The notes: generated by a model not told the origin, from the sequence alone. Counted from the stretch's first letter, positions 1 to 7,200 are shown. The stretch: 25,156 nucleotides of DNA from SXOA01 sp964444865 (GCA_964444865.1 CAYUJE010000047.1:1-25156), one strand, 5' to 3'. Program-made: numbers and translations.

Positions 1-563
1 CCGACCTGTTCCAGTCCTGGTACATCGGGCTTTGCGGCTCGCGCCCCGGTGGCGATGACGCACCGTTTGAAAGTGAGCTTCTGGCCGGCGACTTCGAGTT
101 CGTTTGCCCCCGTAAAATGAGCGTCACCCAGAAACACATCGACTCCAAGGCCGGTGAACCGCTCGGCGGAATCGTGATGGCTGATGCGGGCGCGTAGTTG
201 CCGCATTTTTTCCATGGCCAACGTCAGGGGGTCGGGAGTCTTTGGCGAGCGATGGTCGTCCACTTGGTGGCTTTCACTCGCCAAAGACTCCCGACCCCGA
301 ATCTCTCTTGCCGCGCGGATGAGAGCTTTGCTCGGCACACATCCATAGTTCAGGCAGTCACCGCCGAGCAAGTGCCGTTCGATGAGGGCAGCTTTTCCGC
401 CAAGTCCCGCCGTCCCGAGCGCCGCGATGATGCCAGCCGTTCCGCCGCCGATGGCGACGAGGTTGTAAGGTCCGCTGGGGGTTGGGTTCTTCCAGCCCGA
501 TGGATGCGCGTTCGCTAACAGCTCAGCGTTATGTTTGTCGGCGGGAAGGAGTTTGGGGGGCAT
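1..563 (-). CDS. Pyridine nucleotide-disulfide oxidoreductase (mercuric reductase/dihydrolipoamide dehydrogenase-like), N-terminal part
   Basis: Reading the minus strand from ATG at 563 gives 187 codons without a stop to the window edge, so the gene is partial (C-terminus missing). An FAD-binding Rossmann motif (AIGGGTAG, residues about 37-44) is followed by the redox-active disulfide GGDCLNYGCVPSK with Cys70 and Cys75, then the family block LRARISHHDSAERF (about 123-136) and the ATGARAAKPDVPGL motif near 171-183. This is the flavin disulfide reductase family. The extra N-terminal 30 residues and the HDSAERF block fit the MerA-like 'FAD-dependent oxidoreductase' branch better than classical Lpd; the substrate is unknown. 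Residues 89-112 are encoded by a palindromic repeat (228-298) without breaking the frame. No Shine-Dalgarno is visible: another copy of the same repeat family ends 7 nt upstream of the ATG. It is divergent from the DUF1501 gene at 759. Confidence 0.85.
   Translation of the reverse strand, partial: MPPKLLPADKHNAELLANAHPSGWKNPTPSGPYNLVAIGGGTAGIIAALGTAGLGGKAALIERHLLGGDCLNYGCVPSKALIRAAREIRGRESLASESHQVDDHRSPKTPDPLTLAMEKMRQLRARISHHDSAERFTGLGVDVFLGDAHFTGANELEVAGQKLTFKRCVIATGARAAKPDVPGLEQV
228..298. repeat. Family A palindromic element, in frame inside the oxidoreductase gene
   Basis: Perfect 22-bp inverted arms (228-249 and 277-298) beginning GGGGTCGGGAGTC surround a 27-nt loop. The outer 9-10 bases match the other family A copies at 571-648 and 13318-13389. 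This copy lies wholly within the coding sequence and reads through in the gene's frame. Confidence 0.85.
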
Positions 564-570
564 GATGGTA

Positions 571-648
571 GGGGTCGGGAGGGGTTTTCGCGGGGGACCA
601 TCCTCCCGTTACATCCCATTTCTCGCCGCGAAAACCCTTCCCGACCCC
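571..648. repeat. Family A palindromic element, intergenic copy
   Basis: Arms 571-592 and 627-648 (22 nt, one mismatch) start with GGGGTCGGGAGGGG and end in TTTTCGCG, with a 34-nt loop. It lies between the divergent oxidoreductase (start 563) and DUF1501 gene (start 759) and ends 7 nt before the oxidoreductase start codon. Confidence 0.85.
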
Positions 649-670
649 TGGATTTGAACCGATAAAGGAT

Positions 671-702
671 TTGACACGGCTGTTGCTGCTCGGTCATATT
701 AT
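671..702 (+). promoter_or_regulatory. Candidate sigma-70-type promoter for the DUF1501 gene
   Basis: A perfect -35 hexamer TTGACA (671-676) is followed after 18 nt by CATATT (695-700); a TATTAT reading of the -10 (697-702) would give a 20-nt spacer. The predicted transcription start near 707-709 leaves a leader of about 50 nt before the ATG at 759. Assigned from consensus alone. Confidence 0.5.
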
Positions 703-707
703 AGGGA

Positions 708-724
708 ATAGCGGCTGCCGCTAT
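708..724. promoter_or_regulatory. Dyad at the predicted transcription start
   Basis: ATAGCGGC, one T, then GCCGCTAT form a perfect 8-bp dyad, bordered by GGGA on the left and CCCC on the right. It overlaps the predicted start of transcription, so it could be an operator or a 5' stabilising hairpin. Role inferred from position only. Confidence 0.4.
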
Positions 725-758
725 CCCCGCCTGATTACTCGAATTCGAGCCCTACCCG

Positions 759-2177
759 ATGAATATGCTTCCTAAATGTCCCGGTCCCTCCTCACGCCGC
801 AGCTTTTTGCAGGCGGGTGCCGTTGGCTTGGCCGGTCTTGGCCTGGCGGACATGCTGCGGCTGCAAGCGCAGGCGGAGAACGCGGCTTCCCAGGGAATTG
901 ATAACGACCGGTCCGTGATCTTCGTCTGGCTGCCGGGCGGGCCGCCGCATATGGAAACGTATGACATGAAGCCGGATGCCCCGGAGGATTACCGCGGGGA
1001 GTTCCGGCCAATTCATACCAACGTCGCCGGGATTGATGTCTGCGAGCATCTGCCGCTGCATGCTAAATGTGCGGATAAGTATTCGCTCATTCGCTCCATC
1101 TCCCACGGCTTTGCGGACCACGGCGGCGGGCACAAAAAGTTTCTCACCGGCCGCGACCCCAAAGAGCCAACCGGCTTTGTGAATGACTATCCGATGGTCG
1201 GCTCGATGGCGGCCAAGGTACTGGAGAAGCGGAACGTCGGCATTCCCAACTACGTCTGCGGCTGCGACAACGGCCGGCAGGGGATCGATGTCTTCAGTTT
1301 CGGGGCGGCTTACCTCGGTGCCGCCACGGGTCCGTTCATGGTTCCCGGCGACCCGAGCGACAAAGGATTCTCCATTCAGAATCTAGCTCTCGACAAGAGC
1401 ACCGAAAATCGGCTCGACGACCGGGCCAACCTGCTCGGCGGACTCGATAAGCTCCGCCGCGACATCGACCAAAGCCGCACGTTCGAGGGGCTCGACAAGT
1501 TCAACAGGCAGGCGGTTGACTTGCTGATGAGCGAAAAGGCACGCAAGGCCTTCGACCTGTCGCTCGAAAGCGAAAAGACCCACGAGCGGTACGGCAGGCA
1601 CGCCTGGGGTGCCCGCGCCATTATGGCCCGCCGGCTGGTCGAAGCCGGCAGCAAGTTCGTGACGATGGTGATGGAAAACCCTTACGTCTCGGGCGTGCCG
1701 CAACTGAAGGAGGGCGTTTACAACTGGGATTCCCACGCGGTCAACTGCCACCTCTATCACGACGCTCTCGTGCGGCTGCCGATTTACGACAAGGTCATCA
1801 CGGCCCTGATTGAAGACTTGCATGCTCGCGGCCTCGATAAGAAGGTGCTGCTTGTCGTCACGGGCGAATTCGGTCGTACACCGCGAGTGAGCACGTCCAT
1901 CGGCACACAGACCGGCGTCATGCAGCCGGGGCGCGACCATTGGCCGGGGGCCATGAGCGTGCTCGTATCCGGCGGCGGCCTAAAGATGGGGCAAGTCGTC
2001 GGCAGCACCAACAACAAGGGTGAACACCCGCAGGACCGCCCCCTCACCCCCTGCGACCTCTGGGCCACCGTCTTCCGCCACCTCGGCATCGACTATCGCA
2101 CTACCACCTTCCCCGACCACAGCGGCCGGCCGATGTACCTGCTGCCGGAAGGGGAGGCGATTAGCGAGTTGATTTAG
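759..2177 (+). CDS. DUF1501 family protein, Tat-exported
   Basis: 472 residues. The N-terminus has a twin-arginine signal (SSRRSFLQ, residues 11-18) followed by a hydrophobic AVGLAGLGLA stretch, so the folded protein is probably exported. The mature part has DUF1501 landmarks: FVWLPGGPPHMETYDMKP (about 55-72), GEFGRTPR (about 368-375) and GRDHWPGAMS (about 390-399), a layout resembling the alkaline phosphatase/sulfatase fold with conserved Asp and His. DUF1501 proteins are abundant in planctomycetes, where they often sit next to DUF1549/DUF1553 cytochrome-like genes; no such partner is seen here. The substrate is unknown. ATG 759 is used; the ATG at 765 is also possible. A second, clearly diverged member is at 19408-20793. 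Confidence 0.9.
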   Translation: MNMLPKCPGPSSRRSFLQAGAVGLAGLGLADMLRLQAQAENAASQGIDNDRSVIFVWLPGGPPHMETYDMKPDAPEDYRGEFRPIHTNVAGIDVCEHLPLHAKCADKYSLIRSISHGFADHGGGHKKFLTGRDPKEPTGFVNDYPMVGSMAAKVLEKRNVGIPNYVCGCDNGRQGIDVFSFGAAYLGAATGPFMVPGDPSDKGFSIQNLALDKSTENRLDDRANLLGGLDKLRRDIDQSRTFEGLDKFNRQAVDLLMSEKARKAFDLSLESEKTHERYGRHAWGARAIMARRLVEAGSKFVTMVMENPYVSGVPQLKEGVYNWDSHAVNCHLYHDALVRLPIYDKVITALIEDLHARGLDKKVLLVVTGEFGRTPRVSTSIGTQTGVMQPGRDHWPGAMSVLVSGGGLKMGQVVGSTNNKGEHPQDRPLTPCDLWATVFRHLGIDYRTTTFPDHSGRPMYLLPEGEAISELI

Positions 2178-2201
2178 AAACCTAGCGGGCAGTGTCAACT
2201 G

Positions 2202-2837
2202 ATGCCCAGATTTCTCCGTAATCGATTTCTCTGGTGGCCCATCGCTGCCGCTTTGCCATTGGTCTTGATGCCGCTATGCGAGTCTTTAGCCCTCGCGCCG
2301 GGCGGTTATGGCGCATTTCTGATGATTGAAAGCGCGCTCATCGTGGGATGCATGGGTGTTCCGATAGGACTTGCCCTGGGAATTGGATTGACCTTTCGCA
2401 GAGAACAGCGTCGCGACGGCATTCTGCTCATCGTGTGCTCGCTAGTCTTTTGCTGTGCGGAGATCGCTGGAAGTGTTTGGGGGCACTCGGTCCGCCGAAA
2501 CCAAATGCGTGTCTTTGCGGATCGGAGCCGTTCGCTTGTAGCCGCCATCAAGAGGTATGAAACAAAATACTCTGCGGCTCCAAAGAATCTCAGCGAACTG
2601 GTGCCTGAATTTCTTCCCGCGGTTCCACACACGGGACTCGGCGCGTATCCCGACTATCGCTACAAGTTACCAAAGAGGCCGGGCGAGTACGAGGGGAACG
2701 ATTGGGCGCTCATCGTCGATACCGGGCTGGGAATGAACTTCGACTCCATCATGTACCTTCCTCGCCAGAACTATCCCGAGCATGGTTATGGCGGAGCGCT
2801 GGTAAGAATCAATGATTGGGCCTATGTCCACGAATGA
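2202..2837 (+). CDS. Hypothetical membrane protein with pseudopilin-like C-terminal segment
   Basis: 211 residues, starting 24 nt after the DUF1501 stop, so possibly cotranscribed. I do not recognise a named family. Three hydrophobic segments (about 10-30, 38-66 and 75-93) are followed by a soluble tail. The stretch SLVAAIKRYETKYSAAPKNL (about 110-129), followed by SELVPEFLP, resembles the helix-then-'YP..L..L' region of type II secretion pseudopilins, but the usual N-terminal prepilin motif is absent. The tail is aromatic-rich with several Pro-Gly turns. No clear Shine-Dalgarno precedes the ATG. The protein is probably real because the frame is long and has a sensible membrane topology; its function is unknown. 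Confidence 0.65.
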   Translation: MPRFLRNRFLWWPIAAALPLVLMPLCESLALAPGGYGAFLMIESALIVGCMGVPIGLALGIGLTFRREQRRDGILLIVCSLVFCCAEIAGSVWGHSVRRNQMRVFADRSRSLVAAIKRYETKYSAAPKNLSELVPEFLPAVPHTGLGAYPDYRYKLPKRPGEYEGNDWALIVDTGLGMNFDSIMYLPRQNYPEHGYGGALVRINDWAYVHE

Positions 2838-2896
2838 TACGTGTGACATCTGCCAGCGTTAGCGCGGCATTCTGGGATTCGCCTTATTCGCTATGG

Positions 2897-2902
2897 TACA
2901 AT
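2897..2902 (+). promoter_or_regulatory. Candidate -10 box for the small antitoxin-like gene
   Basis: TATGGTACAATGGG contains a good -10 (TACAAT) about 40 nt before the ATG at 2943. No convincing -35 is present. The same GTACAAT/GACAATGG style recurs upstream of the gene at 19408. Confidence 0.25.
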
Positions 2903-2942
2903 GGGTGAGTGCCCAATTTCGACAGTCGGGAGCAGCAATACC

Positions 2943-3197
2943 ATGATCCACGCAATCTATAAAGACGGCCAAATTCAACCGGTTGATGAGATTCCTGAGG
3001 ACTGGGAAGACGGGCAAGGGCTCGTCATCGAGCAGTCTCCTTCCGACGATCCGGAGGAGATTAAACGCTGGTCGAAGGACATGCAAACACTGCGAGAAAG
3101 AATCTCGGACGATGATCATGCGGCCTTTATGGCGGCACTAGCGGAGATTAGACAAGAGGGTGAAGAGTCTAACCGGGCTGTAATCTTGCGAAGGTAG
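2943..3197 (+). CDS. Small acidic protein with antitoxin-like (AF2212/DUF104-type) N-terminus
   Basis: 84 residues from ATG 2943, chosen because GGGAG (2928-2932) lies 10 nt upstream and because the protein then begins MIHAIYKDGQIQPVDEIP. That opening resembles small beta-rich antitoxins of the AF2212/DUF104 type, which start 'MI.A.Y..G...P...' and often precede a PIN toxin. The rest is acidic and helical (DDPEEIKRWSKDMQTLRERI), as in many antitoxin tails. No PIN-like toxin follows; the next gene is a tiny membrane protein. It may therefore be an orphan antitoxin or an unrelated small protein. An upstream ATG at 2901 is in frame but has no ribosome site. Confidence 0.6.
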   Translation: MIHAIYKDGQIQPVDEIPEDWEDGQGLVIEQSPSDDPEEIKRWSKDMQTLRERISDDDHAAFMAALAEIRQEGEESNRAVILRR

Positions 3198-3210
3198 TTT
3201 CTTTGGTCGA

Positions 3211-3459
3211 ATGTGTGAACCAAGATTGAGAGAACCTGTGCGTCCTGACGGTCAAAACGGTTCGCGGCTTGCTTATCTGATCGCGGCGGGCGGGGTGTTG
3301 TTCACGACTCTTGGCCTATTCTTATTGGTTGGCTCTCAGCTTTCTGCTGAGTTTCGCTTCGCCATCATAGGACTGGGAGATAGCATCATCCCTTTCCTTT
3401 TCATTGGAGTTGCCCTTTTGTTTTTCGGCTGGCTACTTCGCCCAGTTTATTTCCGTTAA
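3211..3459 (+). CDS. Small hypothetical two-helix membrane protein
   Basis: 82 residues with two strong hydrophobic segments (about 20-42 and 55-76) separated by a short polar loop; the N-terminus is basic and would be cytoplasmic. It starts 13 nt after the preceding gene and ends 43 nt before the Gfo/Idh/MocA gene. No family is recognised and there is no clear Shine-Dalgarno. The reality of the gene rests on the clean membrane pattern and its snug fit between neighbours. Confidence 0.5.
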   Translation: MCEPRLREPVRPDGQNGSRLAYLIAAGGVLFTTLGLFLLVGSQLSAEFRFAIIGLGDSIIPFLFIGVALLFFGWLLRPVYFR

Positions 3460-3502
3460 ACTGGCTCGTTATTAGGTCCCAACCTCTCGCTGGAGCCCTC
3501 TC

Positions 3503-4834
3503 ATGTCCCTCTCCCGCCGCACCTTCCTCCAATCCTCTTCGGCCACGCTGGCAACAGCCGCTGCCGCTCCGTACTTTTTCTCCACCCCCAAAACGCTGGC
3601 CGACGAAACCAAGGCTAAGAACGACCGGCCGTTGGTTGGCTGCATCGGCCTCGGCGGAATGGGAAACGGTGATGCCCGGGCGGTGAAGCGGTATGGAGAC
3701 ATCGTGGCGGTTTGCGATGTGGATAGGAACCACGCCGAGGCCGCGGCGGCTCACAAGGAAGTCGGGGCGGGGAAGGCGGCGGTGTTTGAGGATTACCGCA
3801 AGCTGCTGGAGCGCAAGGACATTGAGATCGTCACCATCAGCACGCCGGACCACTGGCACACCGCCATCGCTCTCGCCGCCCTCCGAGCCGGCAAGGATGT
3901 CCATTGCCAAAAGCCGCTGACCCTGACCATCGCGGAAGGAAAGCTCCTCTGCAAAACGGTAAAGGAAACGGGCCGCGTTTTTCAGGTCGGCACGCAGCAG
4001 CGGAGCGAAGGAGGGTTTCTGAAGGCAGTCGCTCTGGCCCGTGAGGGACGGATCGGAAAAATCAACCGAGTCACCGTTGCCATTGGCGGTGCGCCGCGTG
4101 GCGGCAAGTTCAAAAAGGTCGCTCCCCCATCGCATCTCAATTGGGAGATGTGGCTCGGCCAGGCTCCGCTCGTCGATTACATCCCTCAGCGTTGCCACGG
4201 CGATTTCCGCTGGTGGTATGAATATTCCGGCGGCAAGATGACCGATTGGGGAGCCCACCATGTGGACGTCGCCCAGTGGGGAATCGGCATGGAAGAATCC
4301 GGCCCCACCAGCGTTGAAGTCGTGGCTGCCGAACACCCCGTCCCCTTTGAAAAAGGCTGGCCCACCGTCGACGACACCTTTAACGCGGCTGTCACGTTCA
4401 ACGTGAAGTGCATGTTCGCCAATGGGGTGGAAATGCTCATTCGCGACGACGCCCAGGATCTCGGCTTTGACAATGGCATCATGTTCGAAGGAGAAAACGG
4501 CCGCTTCTTCGTCAACCGGGGCAAGCTGACCGGCAAGCCGGTGGAAGACCTGGCAAAGAACCCCCTTGCCGACGACGTGCTGCTGAAACTCCGCAAGGGA
4601 AAGCGGCAAGACGGCCACATGGCGAACTTCATCGAGTGCACCAAGGACCGTTCGCTACCGATCTCCGATGTTTACTCCCACCACCGGGTCCTCACCACCT
4701 GCCACCTCGCCAACATCGCCCTTCGCCTTGGCCGCAAGCTGAATTGGGACGCCAAGACCGAGCAAATCACCGGCGACGAAGAGGCGAATGCCTGGCAGAG
4801 CCGGGCGCAGCGGTCGGGGTATGAGGTGGCGTAG
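3503..4834 (+). CDS. Gfo/Idh/MocA family NAD(P)-dependent oxidoreductase, Tat-exported
   Basis: 443 residues. A Tat signal (SLSRRTFLQ, residues 2-10, then an Ala-rich core) precedes the NAD(P)-binding motif GCIGLGGMG (46-54). TPDHWH (114-119) and the lysine motif, here QKP rather than the usual EKP (Lys137), follow, then the C-terminal alpha/beta domain with GGKMTDWGAHHVDVAQWG. These enzymes oxidise or reduce sugars, inositols or related polyols; exported 'QKP' members form a very large paralogous family in planctomycetes, and the specific substrate cannot be told. GGAG (3492-3495) lies 7 nt before the ATG. It ends 41 nt from the end of the convergent lpxI gene, with no obvious terminator hairpin between them. 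Confidence 0.92.
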   Translation: MSLSRRTFLQSSSATLATAAAAPYFFSTPKTLADETKAKNDRPLVGCIGLGGMGNGDARAVKRYGDIVAVCDVDRNHAEAAAAHKEVGAGKAAVFEDYRKLLERKDIEIVTISTPDHWHTAIALAALRAGKDVHCQKPLTLTIAEGKLLCKTVKETGRVFQVGTQQRSEGGFLKAVALAREGRIGKINRVTVAIGGAPRGGKFKKVAPPSHLNWEMWLGQAPLVDYIPQRCHGDFRWWYEYSGGKMTDWGAHHVDVAQWGIGMEESGPTSVEVVAAEHPVPFEKGWPTVDDTFNAAVTFNVKCMFANGVEMLIRDDAQDLGFDNGIMFEGENGRFFVNRGKLTGKPVEDLAKNPLADDVLLKLRKGKRQDGHMANFIECTKDRSLPISDVYSHHRVLTTCHLANIALRLGRKLNWDAKTEQITGDEEANAWQSRAQRSGYEVA

Positions 4835-4875
4835 AGTTGTCGCGAATTTGTTGTCGCAAAATCCTGGCAGACGAG

Positions 4876-5766
4876 TCACTCCGACTCATCCAGTGCCACA
4901 ATGGTCAGTCCATGCCGGTCGGCGAGTTCGACGACCTGGCTCTGGTCGATGATGATGGTCTTGCCCGCTTCGATGGCAAGGACTCTGCCGCCGGCTGCGA
5001 TGAGGGATTCGATGGTGCCGATGCCGATGGCGGGAACGTCAAACCGCATGTCCTGCTGGGGCTTGGCGACTTTGACCAGGGTGAAGCCCCCTTGAGTGCA
5101 GAATTGGCCGGCCCGGCGAATGCATTCGTCGGTCCCTTCGATGGCTTCGACGGCGATCACTGCCCGCCCCTTCACTGCCACGCTTTGGCCAATGTCCAGC
5201 CGACCCATCTCTTTGGCCATCTGCCAGCCGAAGTCGATATCGGCCCGTTCGGTGGTGCTGGGGGCGCGGCGAGTGAGGAGACCCTGTTTCACAAGGAGAT
5301 GGGGGGCAAAATTGGTGGCGGGCGCAAGTTCGATGCCGCAGCGGGCGAATTCATCGACAACGACCGTCAGCAGGGCGTCGTCGCGAAGGTTCTTCTTGCT
5401 GGCAATCACCAGTGGAAAGAACATTCGAATGGTCCGCAAGTCCGGCAGCAGTGACAGCCAACCCCAGCGGCCGAACAAAACTTTGTGTTTGAAGACCTTG
5501 CCCGCCATCGTCGCCTGCGTGATTCCATGGCGGTGGAAGTACTTAATGCCACTACCAAACTGGCCCACCCCAGCCGAGAAATAGCTGTCGCACATTTCTT
5601 CTAGCATTGGATCGGCGTGGTTCTTGATGCCCGCACAATGGACCGCATGCCCAGCCGCCTTCAGTGCTTGAGCGATGACCACGGGATAGCGGCCCCAACC
5701 GGCGATGAGACCGATGGGGGGAAGGGACGGCGACAGGGAGGAGCGGATGGCCACCAAGGTGCGCAA
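4876..5766 (-). CDS. lpxI: UDP-2,3-diacylglucosamine pyrophosphatase LpxI
   Basis: 296 residues (DUF1009/LpxI family, usual length about 280). It hydrolyses UDP-2,3-diacylglucosamine to lipid X plus UMP in the cytoplasm, the step done by LpxH in other Gram-negatives. Family motifs are all present: GLIAGWGRYP (19-28), MAGKVFK (87-93), DDALLTVVVDEF (129-140), GIELAPAT (144-151), MGRLDIGQSVAVKGRAVIAV (187-206), the EGTDE block expected to hold the key Asp (210-214) and VAKPQQDMRFDVPAIG (233-248). No ATG fits; the start is a TTG at 5766 or the nearby TTG/GTG at 5757/5754. It lies about 110 nt downstream of lpxD on the same strand, so the two are probably cotranscribed. Confidence 0.93.
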   Translation of the reverse strand: MRTLVAIRSSLSPSLPPIGLIAGWGRYPVVIAQALKAAGHAVHCAGIKNHADPMLEEMCDSYFSAGVGQFGSGIKYFHRHGITQATMAGKVFKHKVLFGRWGWLSLLPDLRTIRMFFPLVIASKKNLRDDALLTVVVDEFARCGIELAPATNFAPHLLVKQGLLTRRAPSTTERADIDFGWQMAKEMGRLDIGQSVAVKGRAVIAVEAIEGTDECIRRAGQFCTQGGFTLVKVAKPQQDMRFDVPAIGIGTIESLIAAGGRVLAIEAGKTIIIDQSQVVELADRHGLTIVALDESE

Positions 5767-5875
5767 TGAGTTACAAAGAAGGAAGGGAACAAATAGCGAA
5801 GTAAGTTATTTTTTCGTCGACCTCTCACTGGAGTTCTTGTGTATCATCTCGCCCTTCGTGGCCATCACCCCTTTG

Positions 5876-6925
5876 TTATGCCGCGTTTTTCGACGGGGCG
5901 GCAGCGCTCGTGAGGGCCGCCAGCTTGCGTTCGAGTTCCAGCAGCTTCTTGCGCATTTCCGGAAGTCGGATCGTCGCCCCCCAGACCCGATATTGTTCTT
6001 TCTCTTCAATCGCCGGGTAGCCGACGACCCGTTGGCCGGCGGGAATGTCGTTGATAACGCCGGACCGGCCGCCCAGGACGGCTCGCTCGCCGATGTGCGC
6101 GTGATCGCGAATTCCCGCTTGTCCCGCAATCACCGCATAGTCCCCCGTGGTGGAACTGCCGCCGATTCCAACTTGGGCGCATATCAAATTGTGCTTGCCG
6201 ATGCGGCAGTTGTGGCCGATTTGGACGTGATTGTCGATCTTGGTCCCCTCGCCGATGATGGTGGGGCCATAGGTGCCGCGATCAATGGTGGTGTTGGCAC
6301 CGATTTCCACGTCGTCTCCCACTTCCACGTAGCCGAGTTGCGCCCCCAGCTTGTGCTTCTCCCCTTCCAGGGAGTACCCAAAGCCGAACGCTCCCAAGAC
6401 CACGCCAGCGTGAATCAAGACGTGGTTGCCAATCAAGGTGTTTTCATAGAGCACCGCATTGGGGTAGATGGTCACCCCTTCGCCGATTCGGCAGCCGTCG
6501 AGGATGCAAACGCCGGAGTGGATGATGCAGCCGGGGCCGATTTCCACATGGTCCCCAATGGTCGCGCCGGGGTTGACCTCAACATCTGGGGCGATGGTGG
6601 CAGAAAGGCTGATGTTGGCCGCATGGCTGACGCCAATGTGGTGGTGCTGGATTTGCGGGCGGAAGTGGCGCACCACTTTCGCGAACGAGCTATGCACATC
6701 CGCCACCGAAATGAACGGAATACCCACCGGCTCAAATCCAACGGGCACCACCACGGCTGCCGCCTGGGAACGGAGCAATTGAGGGGCCAGCCGGGGGCCG
6801 TCCGCCAGCGTAATTTCGCCGGGCCGGGCAGTCGCAATGGTCGCGGCACCCGTGATTTCCAGGTCCGTCGCACCGCACAGGCGGCCGTCGACGAGGCGAG
6901 CAATTTCTTGAAGGGGCAGCCCCAT
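5876..6925 (-). CDS. lpxD: UDP-3-O-(3-hydroxyacyl)glucosamine N-acyltransferase LpxD
   Basis: 349 residues from ATG 6925, close to the usual 340. It adds the second hydroxyacyl chain from acyl-ACP in lipid A synthesis. An N-terminal uridine-binding domain (1-100) precedes a left-handed beta helix of hexapeptide repeats (IGDHVEIGPGC and so on, about 105-310), with the catalytic His in VQIGHNCRIG (His238, matching His239 of E. coli). FGFGYS (180-185) is typical. The C-terminus (about 315-345) is a charged helix. The open frame continues upstream to 7168, but ATG 6925 is preferred because GGAAAGGAA (about 6932-6940) sits just upstream and the protein then begins at the family's normal N-terminus (MGLPLQEIARLVDG). 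Confidence 0.94.
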   Translation of the reverse strand: MGLPLQEIARLVDGRLCGATDLEITGAATIATARPGEITLADGPRLAPQLLRSQAAAVVVPVGFEPVGIPFISVADVHSSFAKVVRHFRPQIQHHHIGVSHAANISLSATIAPDVEVNPGATIGDHVEIGPGCIIHSGVCILDGCRIGEGVTIYPNAVLYENTLIGNHVLIHAGVVLGAFGFGYSLEGEKHKLGAQLGYVEVGDDVEIGANTTIDRGTYGPTIIGEGTKIDNHVQIGHNCRIGKHNLICAQVGIGGSSTTGDYAVIAGQAGIRDHAHIGERAVLGGRSGVINDIPAGQRVVGYPAIEEKEQYRVWGATIRLPEMRKKLLELERKLAALTSAAAPSKNAA

Positions 6926-6984
6926 AGCGGATTCCTTTCCCGGAAGTTCTTCGTGCACGGCCTCGGCAAGTCGCTTGGAGGTGA

Positions 6985-7014
6985 AATGTAGCGGAAAAGT
7001 GGCCGATTCTCCAA
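6985..7014 (-). promoter_or_regulatory. Candidate promoter of lpxD
   Basis: On the minus strand TTGGAG (7014-7009) is followed after 18 nt by TACATT (6990-6985). Transcription would start near 6979, about 54 nt before the lpxD ATG. Consensus match only. Confidence 0.35.
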
Positions 7015-7054
7015 GAGCGAAAAGTGGGGCGGAGATTGGACTTGCGGCATTAGA

Positions 7055-7066
7055 TGCGATCGCATT
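7055..7066. promoter_or_regulatory. 12-bp perfect palindrome between lpxD and hom promoters
   Basis: ATGCGATCGCAT is a perfect palindrome roughly midway between the two divergent candidate promoters, so it could be an operator shared by lpxD and hom. It could equally be chance or a methylation site (it contains GATC and GCGATCGC). Confidence 0.25.
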
Positions 7067-7083
7067 TATCAGCGAGGCGCGGC

Positions 7084-7113
7084 TTGACGATTTCCGCCGC
7101 TGGAACCTACGAT
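7084..7113 (+). promoter_or_regulatory. Candidate promoter of the hom gene cluster
   Basis: TTGACG (7084-7089) and TACGAT (7108-7113) are separated by 18 nt. Transcription would start near 7120, giving an 80-nt leader that contains the family B twin hairpin immediately before hom. Confidence 0.45.
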
Positions 7114-7140
7114 GAGGGGCTATTGTCTGCTCATCAATTA

Positions 7141-7194
7141 GTAGCCGGCACACTCCGTGTGCCCGCATGTACGCTCATGGAGTGAGCGGACTAC
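7141..7194 (+). repeat. Family B twin-hairpin repeat in the hom leader
   Basis: A 54-nt unit bounded by GTAG and CTAC that holds two hairpins: stem GGCACA/TGTGCC with loop CTCCG (7147-7163) and stem CGCTCA/TGAGCG with loop TGGAG (7172-7188). The two loops are complementary (one G-U pair in RNA). It ends 6 nt before the hom ATG. The same family, in the opposite orientation, is at 12538-12589. Confidence 0.85.
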
Positions 7195-7200
7195 ATTACC

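Noticed and set aside
3401..4618. Long minus-strand open frame opposite the Gfo/Idh/MocA gene
   Set aside because: A shadow of a GC-rich gene with intact Rossmann and QKP motifs on the plus strand.
4837..5454. Plus-strand open frame opposite lpxI
   Set aside because: Shadow of lpxI; the Asp/Gly-rich translation is the reverse of conserved LpxI motifs.
5705..6991. Long plus-strand open frame opposite lpxD (about 428 codons)
   Set aside because: It mirrors the minus-strand lpxD and lpxI start region, whose motifs and catalytic residues are clear; the plus-strand translation has no family resemblance.
6926..7168. N-terminal extension of lpxD
   Set aside because: It would run into the family B repeat and the hom promoter, is not LpxD-like, and a good ribosome site lies directly before ATG 6925.
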